A stretch of 64,000 nucleotides of DNA, taken from Capra hircus. Taxonomy: Eukaryota; Chordata; Mammalia; Artiodactyla; Bovidae. This document shows, piece by piece, positions 11,401 to 23,461 of the stretch. The notes below the pieces were generated by a model. The model did no database searches, was not told where the DNA came from, and saw nothing but the letters and a program-made list of their open reading frames with translations. Within the stretch, counting starts at the first letter, position 1; each line of letters opens with the position of its first letter. The DNA lies in NCBI RefSeq assembly GCF_001704415.2, contig NC_030814.1, forward strand, positions 71,789,121 through 71,853,120, read 5' to 3'. The translations under genes and the position numbers were made by a program.

Positions 11401-12469
11401 AATGTTATGATTCTGCTGGCATCTCTCGTGTGCTGTGAGTCTCACCTAAAGGCTCATGTTTACTCAGCTGTTTCTGCTTCTGTTTCCCGTTCCCTGAAGT
11501 TTTTCGGTTCTTCCTAAAGCTCTCTACTCCCCCGGATGTTTATACCCAACCTACTCTGGTCTGCTCCAGGGTCTGCTCCCTATTTGTAGAGGAAACTACG
11601 TGCCCACCTCCCCAGACCAGACAGATGGAAGGAAGCCAGTGTCTCACTTTAGTTCTCTTCCATTGAGTGCTGTCCACCCGAGTCGCTTCCTACTTGTTCT
11701 CCTTGGCGTTGTGCTTAACCTCTGAACAGTCTCATCCTGTGGGTTTTGGGCGTTTTTTGGTGCTTTCATTTTTCTGTGAGTCTGTACTGAACTTCTAGAA
11801 ATTTCTCTCGAAATTATGGGATGTGTGTTTTCTAATGACTTTAATGGGGTTTTTGGAGAGGAGAGAAGTAGATGCATGTGCCTTCGCGTGGGATCTGGTC
11901 TGTATTCTTCTGGCAGTGAGTTGAGCTTTTCTTTGTGGTATAAAATGTAGATTAGCTTTTGCTTTGTGATCGTACAGTTAGTTTTCAGAGGTGGAGTTTG
12001 ATCTGTCTGTGTTCAATTGGCCTTATTTCTATTCCTCAGATGCTCTGTATCTTTCCTTTTTGGTTTGTGTGATGAAAAAAGAAAAACCAACTGAGGTCAT
12101 TTGTTTTAGAGTACTGTTGGTATTTCTGATAACTTTTTATTCATGCATGAACATAGGGGTATTTTTTTTAATGTTCTTTTTTCTGAGCAGCATATGAGGA
12201 AGCACTTGACCTTTTTTCTTGTCTATCTTTAGTCTTTAGCTTACCAGGCTGTGCTTGTACAAACTAGAATGAAGCAGTCTGTGAGTGATACATTGTTCCA
12301 GCTGAATGAGAACAATCAGTACTAAGGAAAAATATCCATTGGGAGATCATGTAGATTATAGGGTAATAATCAGAAATGTTAATGAGATATTGATTCGTTG
12401 AAAATAGGACATATTGACTTGGCTTTATCTATAAAACTACCCAAGTTTGTAGTCAGTACTAAGTCACTT
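11401..12469. other. Intergenic, nothing identified
   Basis: AT-rich. Open frames at 11644-11877 and 11991-12197 have no recognisable domain. Confidence 0.3.
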
Positions 12470-12824
12470 TACTTTTATGAAAATTTTTAATAAAATGCAC
12501 ATAACAGTAACCATTTTAACCGTTTTTCAGTATACAGCTCGATGGCATTAAGTTGTGCGTTCACAGTATTATGCAGCTATCACCATCGTCCATTTCCAGA
12601 ACTTTTTCTTCTTCCAAACGGAAACTCTACCCATTAAATAGTAACTCCTCTTTCCCCCACCTCAGCCCCTGGGAACCTCTGTTCTACCTTCCGTCTCTCA
12701 ATTTGCCTGTTGTAGATTCCACATTTAGTGGAATCATGTAATATTTATCCTTTTAGGTCTGGCTTATTTCATCGCACATGTTTTCAAGTTTAGGATTAGG
12801 GCTTCAAAGTTAACAAGTATCAGG

Positions 12825-12982
12825 GGGACTTCCCTGGTGATTCAGTGGCTAAGATTCCGAGCTCCCAATGCAGGGGGCCTGGGTTGAATCCCTGGTCAGG
12901 GAACTAGATCCCGCATGCTGCAGTGAAGGTCAAAGACTGAGTGTGCGGTGACCAAGACCTGGCACAGCCAAATAAATATTTT
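12825..12982 (+). mobile_element. tRNA-Glu SINE nested in L1
   Basis: GGGGGACTTCCCTGGTGATT to AGCCAAATAAATATTTTTTT. Confidence 0.85.
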
Positions 12983-13124
12983 TTTAAAAGGTTAATCAGT
13001 ATCAGAAATGATGACCGAATCGTGTTCCATTATATGGCTGTACCACATTTTGTCTGTTTGTTCATCTGCTGATGGACACTTGGGGTGCTTGCACCTTCTG
13101 ACTCTTGTGAGTAAGACTGCTGTG

Positions 13125-13425
13125 GGGCTTCCCCGGTGACTCATTGGTCAATTGCCGATGCAAGAGAGTGAATTCAATCCCTGGTCTAGGAGGATCCCAT
13201 GCGCCACGGGGCAACTGAGCCCGTGCTGCTCTAGGGCCAGGGGGTCACAACTGCTGAGCCCACGTGCCCCACGATCTAGAGCCCGTGCTCTGCAACAAGA
13301 GAAGCCACCACAGTGAGAAAACTGAGTGCCACAGCTGGAGAGTAGCCCCCACTCACCGCAACTAGAGAACGCCCAGGCAGCAACGAAGACCCGGCACAGC
13401 CAAATAAATTAAAAATAAAAAGACT
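13125..13425 (+). mobile_element. tRNA-Glu SINE, long form, nested in L1
   Basis: GGGGCTTCCCCGGTGACTCA to GGCACAGCCAAATAAATTAA, including the extended CAACAAGAGAAGCCACCACA region. L1 resumes directly afterwards. Confidence 0.85.
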
Positions 13426-13545
13426 ACTGTGAATGTGGGTGGACAAGCATTTCTGTTTGAGCCTCTGCTTTCAGTTCTTTTGAGTATAAACCTAGGGGTA
13501 GCATTGCTGGGTTTTGTAGTAATTCTGTGTTTTAACTTTGTGTTT

Positions 13546-14611
13546 ACCCTGACTTTGCATGGTGCTGTAATCTTTGGCATAGGCCCAGCCAGGCTGCCTT
13601 CCTACTGCTGGATAGACTGGACTTGTGACTATGACTCACTCAGCCGTGTCCCACTCACTCAGGGCTGGCTGCCCTCCAGGGAGCACACATGGAAAAGATA
13701 CCTGCAAAGTATTTCAGGAAGCTGACCTGCTGCTGGTTTAATGGCCTGTGTAGTCCCAGTCTACAGGCAGTAAGGAGGTCACTTCCTGGCAGGTCAGACA
13801 TGTTGGCGAACTTGGGATCTCAAGAAAGATGATACCCCTCTAGTTAAAGGTTTTGCCCATGAAACCTGTAGAGGCTAGCTGTGATAGCCCTTGGTTCCTG
13901 AACTCAAAGTAGAGGAACTGATGAGAACCTTAGCTAATACTTCTGGCCTTATGGAAACTGTGACTGGGGGCTTTAGCAAGCCCCATACTCAGTGCCAAGG
14001 TGGAGTGTTGTCAGCTTCCTAAGGAGGCTCCAAGTATTAAAGAACAGCTCTTACCCTGTAGGGAAAACGCGCCAAATAGCCCTGCACATCAGGGTAATTA
14101 TATACATTCAAAACGTGGTGAAGGTTCCCACCTCGCTGGTGGAATTCTCGGTTCCCTGGTGTGGTGTCAGGAAGAACAGGTTGGCTTTTCCAAGGAACAG
14201 TGTTGCTGGTGATCAAGTTGTAACTGTCTGAGGTACTTGCATGTGTATTGTTATTTTGTATCCCAATATCTTATTGAGCAAACACTATTCAGTCTGAGCC
14301 TCTGCCTCAACAGGCACACAGTCAATCCGAGGACAGACAGAAACCGGGCAACCCTCCGTGCCCGATGCCCAGGGGTACCTCTTCTTCTCGGCCATTTTGA
14401 GCCTAAATGACCTACCGAGGTTACTGGGTCCCCCAAACCCCCTGGTGTTTGTTGACTTCCTTGCCTCTTGTTCTCATTTCCTTGGCCTCCATCTCTGTTT
14501 ATTTGGATTGTTTATCAAAATCACCCAGTCGCACACAAGCCCTGGTGGCAGCCACAGCTTTCAAGGAGGGGAAGGACCTAGCCTAGAGACCCATCTGGTG
14601 GTTTGGTTTAA
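13546..14611. other. Intergenic, unidentified
   Basis: No supported gene. Mixed short frames at 13992-14618 have no recognisable domain. It might be old repeat material, but I cannot assign a family. Confidence 0.3.
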
Positions 14612-14812
14612 TCACTGAGTCGTGTCCTACTCTTAGGACCTCATGGACTGCAGCCCACCAGGCTCCTCTGTCCATGGGATTTTCCAGGCAAGAATACTGG
14701 AATGGGTTGTCATTTCCTTCTCCAGAGGATCTTCCCGACCCAGGGATCGAACCCGGATCTCCTGCATTGCAAGCAGAATCTTATCTACTGAGCTACGAGG
14801 GAAGCCTAATAC
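14612..14812 (-). mobile_element. Bov-tA-type SINE
   Basis: CATGGACTGCAGCCCACCAG, AGGCAAGAATACTGGAATGG, then AGCTACGAGGGAAGCC at the inverted head. Confidence 0.85.
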
Positions 14813-15587
14813 TTGTTCCCATCCCTGCCAAGTGCAGAATGTGGCCAAAAGGGAAACTGAGGAAGGCCTGACCACAGTAAGTGTTGGACTCTGTCTTTGT
14901 TTGGTTCCTTGCTCTGGGTTGGCTTTGCCACCATCAGCAAAGGACAGGCAACAAATGGGCGCAGCTCCCAGAAAAAACAAAATGTCAGAGACTGGATAAA
15001 CCAACACAGTCTTTTGGAAAACCGCAAGTTCACAGATTAGTAACCAGCCCAACCCAACCAGTCCTGAATGGACTGCCACAGGCTTCACTAAATGGACCAT
15101 TCAGTCTGTGTAGATTGTGGTTTTTGGTCTTCTGGCCTTTGTAAGCTTTGCCCCTGTGCTTTGTTCGGGAGAAAGTCTTAAGAGAGGCTGTTCCCTCCGG
15201 CGTGAAAAACACCAGTTCTCTGGCCCCCACCCTCCCAGGGAACAACTTTTTAACCTCTTCTAGTTGTTTCTTCCAACCCAGGAGAAGAGCAGTGGGCGGA
15301 CACAGGCCCACAGAGAGGCAGAGGCTTGAGAAGCACCTGCCCCAGATGAGAGCAGAGTGACACAGGACTCGGGGTGGGAGTAGATCTTGGGGGTGGCAGC
15401 ATCATATCCTGGGGACAGAACATCTGAGAAGAGAAATGTATTAGGTTAAGAAAAGTGCGCACGAAATATATTGGGCTTTGGGGTTTATTAAGGTGTGTGT
15501 ATGTAATAAGATGGCTTGGAAATAGTCTGTGATGCGCCTGGAGAAGCAGAATTAAAGGATTCAGGAGCAGTAGCTTGGTTCCTGTGC
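14813..15587. other. Intergenic, unidentified
   Basis: Unique-looking. The stretch around 15100-15200 (TTTGTTCGGGAGAAAGTCTT) looks vaguely LTR-like, but no ends or poly(A) signal settle it. Confidence 0.3.
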
Positions 15588-16182
15588 TAGTTTTCTGTTG
15601 CTGCTCTAACAAATGCCTGCAAATGTAGTGCCTTAAACAACATAGATTTATTTCTTACAGTTCCGTTGGTCAGAAGCTCAGGGTGAACCTCAACCAACTG
15701 AAATCGAGGCGTCATCAAGGCCCTGATTCTTTTTGGAGGTTCTAAAAGAGAATGGTGTGCTTGCTTATCCAGGTTGTTGCCAGGACTCACTTCCTTGCAG
15801 ACGTAGGGCTGAGTCTCTGCTTTCTCGCTGGCTGTCGGCTTAGGGCCATCCCTGCTTCTGCTTCCAGAGGCCAGCCACATTCCTTGGGTCGTGACCTGCT
15901 TTCTCCATCTTCAGATCCCACGAGTGTGGACCAGTCCCTCTACACTTTGAGTGTCTTCCATCATTGCCGCTCTCCATCTTCTGCTGCTGCCTTTGAGAGC
16001 CCATATCGTTACATTGGGCCAACATGGAAAATCCAGGATAACCATCCTATTTTAGAGTCAGCTGATCTGCCACTCTAATTCCCCCTTTGCGATGTAGCAT
16101 TAAGATATTCACATGCGTGGTGCCAGGGGTTAGGATATGGACATCCTTGGGGGCACCGTTCTTTCTACCGTGGTCCCTAAGC
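15588..16182 (-). mobile_element. MLT1-type LTR (ERVL-MaLR)
   Basis: The inverted LTR end CTAGTTTTCTGTTGCTGCTC, then TAGTGCCTTAAACAACATAG and the far end GGTTAGGATATGGACATCCT, follow the whole MLT1 consensus order. It is an ancient, non-coding solo LTR. Confidence 0.75.
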
Positions 16183-16334
16183 TGAGAACAGTGTAAAGCA
16201 GACAGAAGGGACTGCTGAGGATGTATAGTCAACATCTGCTGGGAGGGCAGAAGCCTGAAACACGGAGTAGCTGCCCTAAGCAGAGGGTCCCCTGGGTCTG
16301 AGCTTCACACATATCAGGCCTTTTCCTACTGTTT

Positions 16335-16527
16335 GGATTTTTTTCCACCGTAGACTAGTCTTGCCTCCTGTAGAACTTCTCAATGGAGTCATATAGTATA
16401 ATTTTTTGTGTAAGGTCACTTTCACTCAGAATAATGTTCTTGAGATCCGTCTTGGTTGTGGTGTGTCTTAGCAGCAGCATGTCATAGATTGGGAGATGGT
16501 ATTCACACATACCTGTCAAAGGAAATC
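16335..16527 (-). mobile_element. Old L1 fragment
   Basis: TTTCACTCAGAATAATGTTC and TTGAGATCCGTCTTGGTTGT are antisense L1 3' phrases. Confidence 0.55.
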
Positions 16528-16820
16528 TAGATTTCCCTGGTGGTCCAGTGGTTAAGAATCTGCCTGCCAATGCAGGGGACATGGGTGATCCCTGGTTTGG
16601 GAAGATTCCACGCGCTGCAGGGCAGCCAGGCCGTGGACCAACTACTGAAGCTTGCATGCTCTAGGGCCTGAGTGCTGCGGCTGCTGAAGCCCGAGTGCCT
16701 GCAGCCAGTGCTCCGCAACAAGAGAAGCCACCGCAACGAGAAGCCCCTGTTCACCCAACCAGAGAAAGCCGCGCACAGCAACGAAGACCCAGTGCAGCCA
16801 AAATAATACATTAATTAATT
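16528..16820 (+). mobile_element. tRNA-Glu SINE, long form
   Basis: GATTTCCCTGGTGGTCCAGT to GAAGACCCAGTGCAGCCAAA with a complete body. Confidence 0.9.
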
Positions 16821-16944
16821 AAATGGGAACCTTGATCCAGAGTATATAAAGCGCTCTTAACCCTCAGTGATAATAGTGTTTTTTCTTATGCAAATGAGTC
16901 TATGTGCATTCTTTATTGCTAGCTTTTTATACTTAATGATAGAT

Positions 16945-17415
16945 TGTGGGTGTTATAAGTTGATTAATGCCTTCCCCAAGGATGTCCACGTCCTAAAACC
17001 TAAAACCTGTGAATAAGTTACTTTAGATGGCAGAAGAACTTGGCAGTTGTGATTAAATAAAGGATATTTAGATGGGAAGACTGTCCTGGTTACCTAGTTC
17101 GGCCCAGTGTAATCACAGTGACCTTAGAAGAGGGAGACAGGAAGGGCAGAGTCGGAGAAAACCAGATTTTTGAGGATGTTGCATTCTTGGCTTTTAAGAT
17201 GGAGGAATGGGTTACAAGTCAAAGGACACAGGTGGGTTTGGAAAGTGGAAAAGGCTTAGAAATAATGATCTTCTAGTCTTTAGGGGGATCCCAGTCCAGC
17301 TGTCCCCTTGATGTTAGCCCAGTGAGATTTCTGATCTACCTGACTATCAGATAGTAAGTTTATGTTGTTTTAAGCCAATAAAACTCCACTTAAAAGGCAG
17401 TAATAAGACAGTTCA
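16945..17415 (+). mobile_element. MLT1-type LTR
   Basis: GGCAGAAGAACTTGGCAGTT, CCCAGTGTAATCACAGTGAC, AAGATGGAGGAATGGGTTAC and the TTTATGTTGTTTTAAGCCAA end match MLT1 in sense orientation. Confidence 0.75.
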
Positions 17416-17984
17416 TTCAATATTACAAGTGCAAAAGACTTGAACATACACTTCACAAAAGAGACATACATATGGCCAGTAAGCGCGTGAAAAATACTCA
17501 GTATCATTGGCCCTGCCTGCTTTTCTGGACCTTTCTCTCCTAGGAAAAATAATCTTCTGGGTTTCCTTTAGCTTTATTTAGGGTGTCCTTTACAAGTTTT
17601 ACATTTTTAAAAAATAAAATTTTAATTCTAGAAGAGTTTTACAGGAAAATTACAAAGATAGTACAAAGAATTCCCATATACTCTACACCTGGGTTCCCAT
17701 GTTATTAACATCTTACACTAACATGGCACAGTTGTTACAATTAATGAACCAATATTGAAACTTTATTCAGGTTTCTTCAGTTTTTGCCTCATGTTCTGCT
17801 TCTGTGCCAGGACCCCATCCAGGGCTCCTTGTCACATTTAGTCATCCTGTCTCCTTAGGCTCCTCTGGGTGGTGACAATTTCTCAGACTTTCCTTGTTCT
17901 TGATGACCTTGACAGTTTTGAGGAGTATAGGTTAGGTGTTTTTTTTTAGGATGTTCTTCAGTTTGAGTTTATCTGATGTATTTT

Positions 17985-18043
17985 TCTTTTTTTATTTTTA
18001 ATTGATGTATCTATCTTTTTTTATTTTTAATTGATGTATCTCT
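17985..18043. repeat. Short tandem duplication, about 29 bp
   Basis: TTATTTTTAATTGATGTATC occurs twice in immediate succession with near identity. Confidence 0.75.
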
Positions 18044-18521
18044 CTTAATTAAACTGGAGTTTTGGCCACACTATGTGTAGCCTCCATTTAAGGACTGTGG
18101 AGTTATGCCAACTCCTTGAGGGCAGAGTAGCCATATACATTATTCAGAATTCTTTTGCATGGGTGACTTGTCTCTCCTCATTTATTTAGTCAGTCATTTA
18201 TCTATATCAGTATAGACTCTTTTATACACCATTACAGCTTTACTTGGTTGCTCAAATTGTTCCAACTCTGCTTTCAGTTGGTCCTGGGTTCCTTTGACAT
18301 CTTCCCATCACTGTGTGTGTTTATCACTTATTTACTTTCTGGCACTATAAGATGTTTCACTCTCATCTTATATAATTCCTACCTGGTCCTAGAATCAGCC
18401 GTTTCTCCAAGGAGCCCTGGTTCCTTTCATTGGAGAATGGTATTTAAAATCAAGATCTCTAGTTCATCAAGTACTAGAGGTACTCAAAGTTTTTAATTTT
18501 TATGAAGTTCAATTTATCTGT

Positions 18522-18556
<35 letters not shown>

Positions 18557-18558
18557 GT
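18522..18558. repeat. Interrupted (GT)n microsatellite
   Basis: Two GT runs separated by TTT lie within the L1 segment. Confidence 0.85.
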
Positions 18559-18817
18559 TTGATGTCAGATCTAAAGAGGCTTTGCCTAACCCAAGGTCAC
18601 AAAGGTTTACTTTTACACTTTAAGAGTTTTATAGTGTTAGCTCATTCATCTAGGCCCACAATCCATTTTGAGTTCATTTTTGTGCGTGGTATATGAAAGA
18701 GGTCCAGCTTCATTGTTTTCCATGTGGTATCCAGTCGTCCTGGCACCATTTGTTGAAAAGGCTTTTTTCACAGTGAATTGTCTTGGCACCCTTGTCAAAA
18801 ATCAATTGATATTTCTT

Positions 18818-19122
18818 TTTTTAAAACAATTATTAATTTTTGATTACACTGGGTCTTCCTTTCTGTGCATGGGCTTTCACGTTGCAGAAAGCGGGGGCTA
18901 CTCTCTAGTTGCAGTGCCTGGGCCCCTCCTTGAGGTGGCTTCTCTTGTGGCAGAGCACAGGCTCTAGGGCATGCGGCCTTCAGGGGTTGAGGAATGTAGG
19001 CGCAGTTGTTGTGGTTCTGGGGCTTAGTTGCTCCACCATATGTGGGATCTTCCTGAGCCAGGGATTGAACCCATGCCCCTTGCATTGGCCAGTGGTCTCT
19101 TAACCACTGGATGGGAAGTCCC
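18818..19122 (-). mobile_element. tRNA-Glu SINE with perfect 16-bp target duplication
   Basis: Inverted SINE from TTTTAAAACAATTATTAATT to the head GGATGGGAAGTCCC. The host sequence TCAATTGATATTTCTT flanks it at 18802-18817 and 19123-19138. Confidence 0.95.
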
Positions 19123-19899
19123 TCAATTGATATTTCTTCAATTCTTGAATGTATGATTGGAAAAGACATACCTGGCAACTGGAAGGATGCTGATGTTGGT
19201 TCCCTACACCTTGGAGTGAAAGCTCCAGAAGCCGCTCCTCTGTACCAAAATAGGAACCTGGAAACAAGACTGCCTCCCAAGGGGAGTTGCAGAGCTTAAT
19301 GCCACATCCCCACTTAACTCAGCTGTTGGCTGCTAGTGACTCAGATTGCAGCTGCTGTCCCAGGCGTCACTGGAGCCTGTCACTGGAGCAATTCAGCACA
19401 TCTCCTGACAGTTGGTAGCTGTTGATCTAGCTAATGCCTTTTTCTCTATACCAATTTGTAAGGCTCTCCAAAGACAGTGTTTTTTTTTTCACCTACTGGG
19501 ACCAGCAACTTGCCTTCGGTCCTACCTCAGGGATATGTCAGCTCTCCTGCTCAGCTGTAATATAATCCATAGACCACTCGACCACCTTGACGTTCCAGAA
19601 AACCTGATGCTGACCCTCTGCACTGACGTGATGTTGACTGGTCTGATAAACAAGAAATAGCAGATACTTTGGATATCTTAATAAGATGCACTCGAGTCAT
19701 ATGGTGAGCAGTATGAACCTCATAAAACCTCATAAAATTTCAGGGGTCCACCACTTCTTCATTTCAAACACACCTTCCACAACCTACCACCAAAAAAGAG
19801 AGGCACAGTTCTTGGTGAGTCTTTTCAGAGTGGAGAGACAACACGCCCCATGTTTGTGTCTGATCCCCTACCTAGTGAGAGCCGCCTGGAAAGCCACCT

Positions 19900-20078
19900 T
19901 TTTTCTATATTATTATTTATTCATTTGGCTGTATCAGGGCTCAGTGACAGCACTCTTTAGTTGCAGAATGCACAGTCTTTTAGTTGAGGCATGTGGGGGT
20001 CTATTTCCTTGACCAGAGATCAAACCTGGATCCCTTGTGTTAGGAGCTTGGAGTCTTAGCTCCACCAGGGAAGTCCCA
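19900..20078 (-). mobile_element. tRNA-Glu SINE nested in ERV
   Basis: GACCAGAGATCAAACCTGGA and the inverted head CACCAGGGAAGTCCC. Retroviral-like frame text resumes afterwards. Confidence 0.85.
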
Positions 20079-20739
20079 GCCACCTGGGTTTGAGAGGAGA
20101 CCAGAACAAGGGCAGGCTGTGCAGCAGTAAAAGCTTCCCCAGCCCTTGGGCCTTATGATCCAGCAGAACCAATGACACTTGCTGTGTCTGTGATAAATAG
20201 GAATGCTGTGCAGAGCTTCTGGAAAGCACCAAGAAAATTACAGCACAGACCTCAGGGTTTTAGAGCAAATTCATCCCCTCCTTTGCATATAGAACCATTC
20301 TCCCTTTGAGAAATATTTTCTGGCTTTGGGTTGGAAAGGCCTAACCATGGGACATCAGGTGATGATGCAGCCTGAGTTCTCCACAACGAACTTGGCATTG
20401 TTGTCCTTAGATTGTCCTTCGGTGCACCCAGCCGCAGCAGAGCAGACTAGAGACTGGGCCTGGGCATGTCCAGAGGCACACGCAGGGTACACCAGGGGCT
20501 GGCTTGGACTCCTTTGCTGCCAGCTCCTGGGTTTGCCTCTTGCCATCAGTCCAGGCCTGTGACCTCATGGAGAGCCTTCTTGGCCAGTTGACTGAGAGAG
20601 AAAGAACTTGAGCCTGGTTTCCAGATGGTCTGCATGAGAAGCTTTTGACATTCAGAAGCAGGCAGCTCCAGTGGACAGCCCTACTGTAGGTCAGAAATCT
20701 CACTGGCTAAATCGAGGGGACAGCAGGGCTGGGTTCCTT

Positions 20740-20900
20740 CTAGACACTCTAGGGGGTCATCCATTTCCCTGCCTTGTCCAGCTTCTAGAAGCCACCTGCA
20801 TTATTTGACTTAAAACCTCTTTCTCCATCTTCCAAGCCAATTGTATAACATCTTCAAATCTGCTTTTCCCTGACTCTGGCCCTCCTGAATTGGGGTCAGA
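20740..20900 (-). mobile_element. Possible MLT1 fragment
   Basis: TGTCCAGCTTCTAGAAGCCA and CTTTCTCCATCTTCCAAGCC resemble inverted MLT1. The piece is short and diverged. Confidence 0.4.
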
Positions 20901-21529
20901 GGTGAAGAGAAATCCTCTGGGCAGCACATCTGGCTGTGCACTTTGTCTGGAGTGAGAAATGCCTGGAAGAATGGGTGTACCATGATTTATGGCCAGTGGC
21001 TAATTATTTGCCTGGATTGTCAAAGTCTTAAGAAGATCAAAATTGGAAAATTAATAATGAGGACATCTGGAGAAGAATATATTTGGACCTCTTGGAAGGG
21101 AGCAGACTGAAGTTTTTTGTGTTCTGTGTGGATGCCCATCAAAGGGCATCTTTGCAGAGGAGGCTCTTCATAATTAGGTGGACAAAATAATGCCTGTGGG
21201 TATCCATCAGCCTTTCCCAGCCACGGCAGGCTCAGTGGACCCATGAGCAAAGTGGCCTTGGTGGCAGCAGCGGAGCCTGTGTGCGGTTCAGTACCGCGGA
21301 CTTCTCCTGACCACATCTGACCGGGTCACGCCGCTGCTGAGTGAGCTGTACGACAGCTGCAGAGACCAGCCCTGAGCCCCTGACGAAGGAAGAGGAGCCA
21401 CTTTCCTGGTTTCTGGTTGATTGTGTTCTCTTTTCCATCACGGAGGAGAAAGGAATTCACTCTTACAGAAATAGACACAGACCCTTGATCTAGATCTGAG
21501 TGTAGATTTGTCTTCCTTGGCGTATCGTT

Positions 21530-21748
21530 GGGCTTCCCTGGTGGCTCAGACGGTAAAGAGTCTGCCTGCAAATGCAGGAGACCCAGGTTTGATCCCTGGG
21601 TTAGGAGGATCCCCTGGAGAAGGTAGGCTACCCACCCCGGCATTCTTGCCTGGAGAACTCCATGGACAGAGGAAGCTGGTGGGCTACAGCCCACGGGGTC
21701 GCAAGAGTCGGACACGACTGAAACGACTACCGCTTTTACTTCACTTGA
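21530..21748 (+). mobile_element. Bov-tA-type SINE
   Basis: GGCTTCCCTGGTGGCTCAGA to GTCGGACACGACTGAAACGA. The host phrase TTGATCTAGATCTGAG occurs on both sides (21486 and 21745), the probable target duplication. Confidence 0.9.
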
Positions 21749-21957
21749 TCTAGATCTGAGACTAGATTTGTCTTCCTTGCTTCTGATGCTTCTTTTAGCT
21801 CCGCCATTCTGGACGCACACAGTGATCTACCCACTGTCATGGTTCTCTGCACAGTGTTGCTTCTGACCAAGAAATTAATTCCACTACAAAGACGCAGCAT
21901 TGGGTCCATGCTAATGGCATTAACTGGTCTTGTTACTGAGTCCAAGCTCCTACTCCT

Positions 21958-22178
21958 CCCTGCGTATTATTGTTTGGTTGAAAATTTGTGTCCAACTCTT
22001 TTTGGCAACCCCAGGGACTATAGCCTGCCAGGCTCATCTGTCCATGGGATTTCCCAGGTAAGAATACTGGAGTGGGTTACCATTTCCTTCTCCAGGGACC
22101 CCACTCAGGTATTGAACCCACATTTCCTGCATAGCAATCTCCTGGATTCTTCACCTCGAGTCACAAGGGAAGTCCCAG
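21958..22178 (-). mobile_element. Bov-tA-type SINE
   Basis: TGTGTCCAACTCTTTTTGGC, AAGAATACTGGAGTGGGTTA and the inverted head GGGAAGTCCC. Confidence 0.85.
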
Positions 22179-22182
22179 GGCC

Positions 22183-22570
22183 CAGCATGACAGGCCAATA
22201 AATCAAGAGACAAGGTGTTGATACAAGGACTAACGACTTTATTCAGGAAGCCAGCAGACCAACATGATGGACTAGTGTTCCAAAGAACCATTTTACCTGA
22301 GTTAGAATTCAGTCTTTTTTTGTACTGAAAGGGGAGGAGGTGTGACTGGTCATTGCAGACTTCTTGATTCTTTAATCCTTTGTTCTTGCAGCTGTCTGCA
22401 TGGATCTGCTCACATATAATCTTCCAACAAGACAGTTGTTACTTTCTGTTCTACAACTTTTTATCTCTATCTGAATGGAAAAGTGTTATATACTCTTAAA
22501 GCCTGCGAGGCAGAGCATTGAGAAGGAGCTAGTATGTCTGTTTCAGGCTGCAAGGAGTATTCTTTTACAG
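22183..22570 (-). mobile_element. Probable ERV LTR fragment, opposite to the pol remnant
   Basis: Read on the minus strand, AATAAA at 22243-22238 is followed by GTCGTTAGTCCTTG and TTGATTTATTGGCCTGTCAT, an R/U5-like arrangement. The LTR points left while the neighbouring pol reads right. Confidence 0.5.
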
Positions 22571-23461
22571 ATGTTCAGAGCCAGCAAGACCAGGCACAGG
22601 CAACAGAGTGCAGAGGGTACAGCTGCAGGAACAGGTCCCGTATGCAGTCAGGCTTGTTCTTCTCTGTCATAGTCTTACCACATAGTCTGTCATCCAGAAG
22701 TGGCTGACTCAGTGGAAATGTGGAATGGCTCTCTGAAGACTCAGCTATGGTACCTTCTTGGACATGGCACCTCGAAAGAATGGGATTCTGTCTTGCCAAA
22801 TTCTGAGCACTGCAATGAAGAGTAGCCCCCCTTGCTGCAACTAGAGAAACGCCTGAGCAGCAACAAAGACCCAGCATAGCCAAAAATAAAATAAATATAA
22901 ATAAATTAAATTAAGTAATAGTATTTTTAAAAAGAAACAGTGTATGAGAGTGTAAACCAATGACTTCATATGCAGACAAGTAATCCTTTAAGTATTAAGA
23001 TGCTAGAAAAAAACAGCTTTAAAAATACAGAAACAGGGAATACCCATTCACAAGTCCTTTGAGGATGAAATTTATCCAAAAAGGAGATGATCTGAGAAAC
23101 TGGCAAAAAGCTCTTGATGCCTGGAATATGTTATCTGTGGGTCAAACTATAAAACAAAGATAGGAAAAGGGTGGAGAAAATGTACATAAACTTTGTATGT
23201 GCTAACAGTGACTGAACAGTGGGGGATGGGGAGAGCGTGGGGAAAGCACGGTGAGCTCACCAATTCTCACAGAGAGAACAGGTCAGCATCCAAGGATGGC
23301 ACTCAGAGCTGGCAAATAAAATAGCAGACACCTAAATAAGGTCAAAGCCCTGAGGGCCTCACAGAAGTAATTAACTGAAAAATAACCACTAACCGGAAAT
23401 ACAAACCTCACTTCCAAAAGAAACACAAAAGCAAAAGCAAACTAATTATACAGAGAGTTTG
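22571..23461. other. Intergenic with a partial tRNA-Glu SINE tail
   Basis: The SINE 3' part is at 22800-22905 (AGAGTAGCCCCCCTTGCTGC, then CAAAGACCCAGCATAGCC). The remainder is unidentified. Confidence 0.5.

Larger units (their letters stand above)
12470..13545 (-). mobile_element. Old L1 3' segment interrupted by two SINEs
   Basis: Antisense L1 phrases (CAGTATTATGCAGCTATCAC, GGAACCTCTGTTCTACCTTC, GTGTTCCATTATATGGCTGT, AGTTCTTTTGAGTATAAACC) occur in order and are split by SINEs at 12825-12982 and 13125-13425. Confidence 0.7.
17540..18817 (-). mobile_element. Old L1 segment (ORF2 3' part and 3' UTR)
   Basis: Antisense L1 text, for example CCAGTCGTCCTGGCACCATT and TTGTTGAAAAGGCTTTTTTC, continues past a SINE at 18818-19122. 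It contains a (GT)n run at 18522-18558 and a small tandem copy at 17985-18043. Confidence 0.65.
19400..21945 (+). mobile_element. Decayed endogenous retrovirus pol region
   Basis: Short stretches in shifting frames resemble class I retroviral Pol in the correct order. A reverse-transcriptase-like DLANAFFSIP lies near 19424. An RNase H/connection-like LTMGHQVMM lies near 20341. A further RNase H-like piece is near 20950-21000, VDAHQRAS near 21127 and an integrase-side LMALTGLVT near 21911. The region is broken by frameshifts, stops, a tRNA-Glu SINE (19900-20078), a probable MLT1 piece (20740-20900) and a Bov-tA SINE (21530-21748). The catalytic box expected near 19625 is degraded. No gag, env or paired LTRs are seen. 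It is a dead fossil. Confidence 0.75.
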
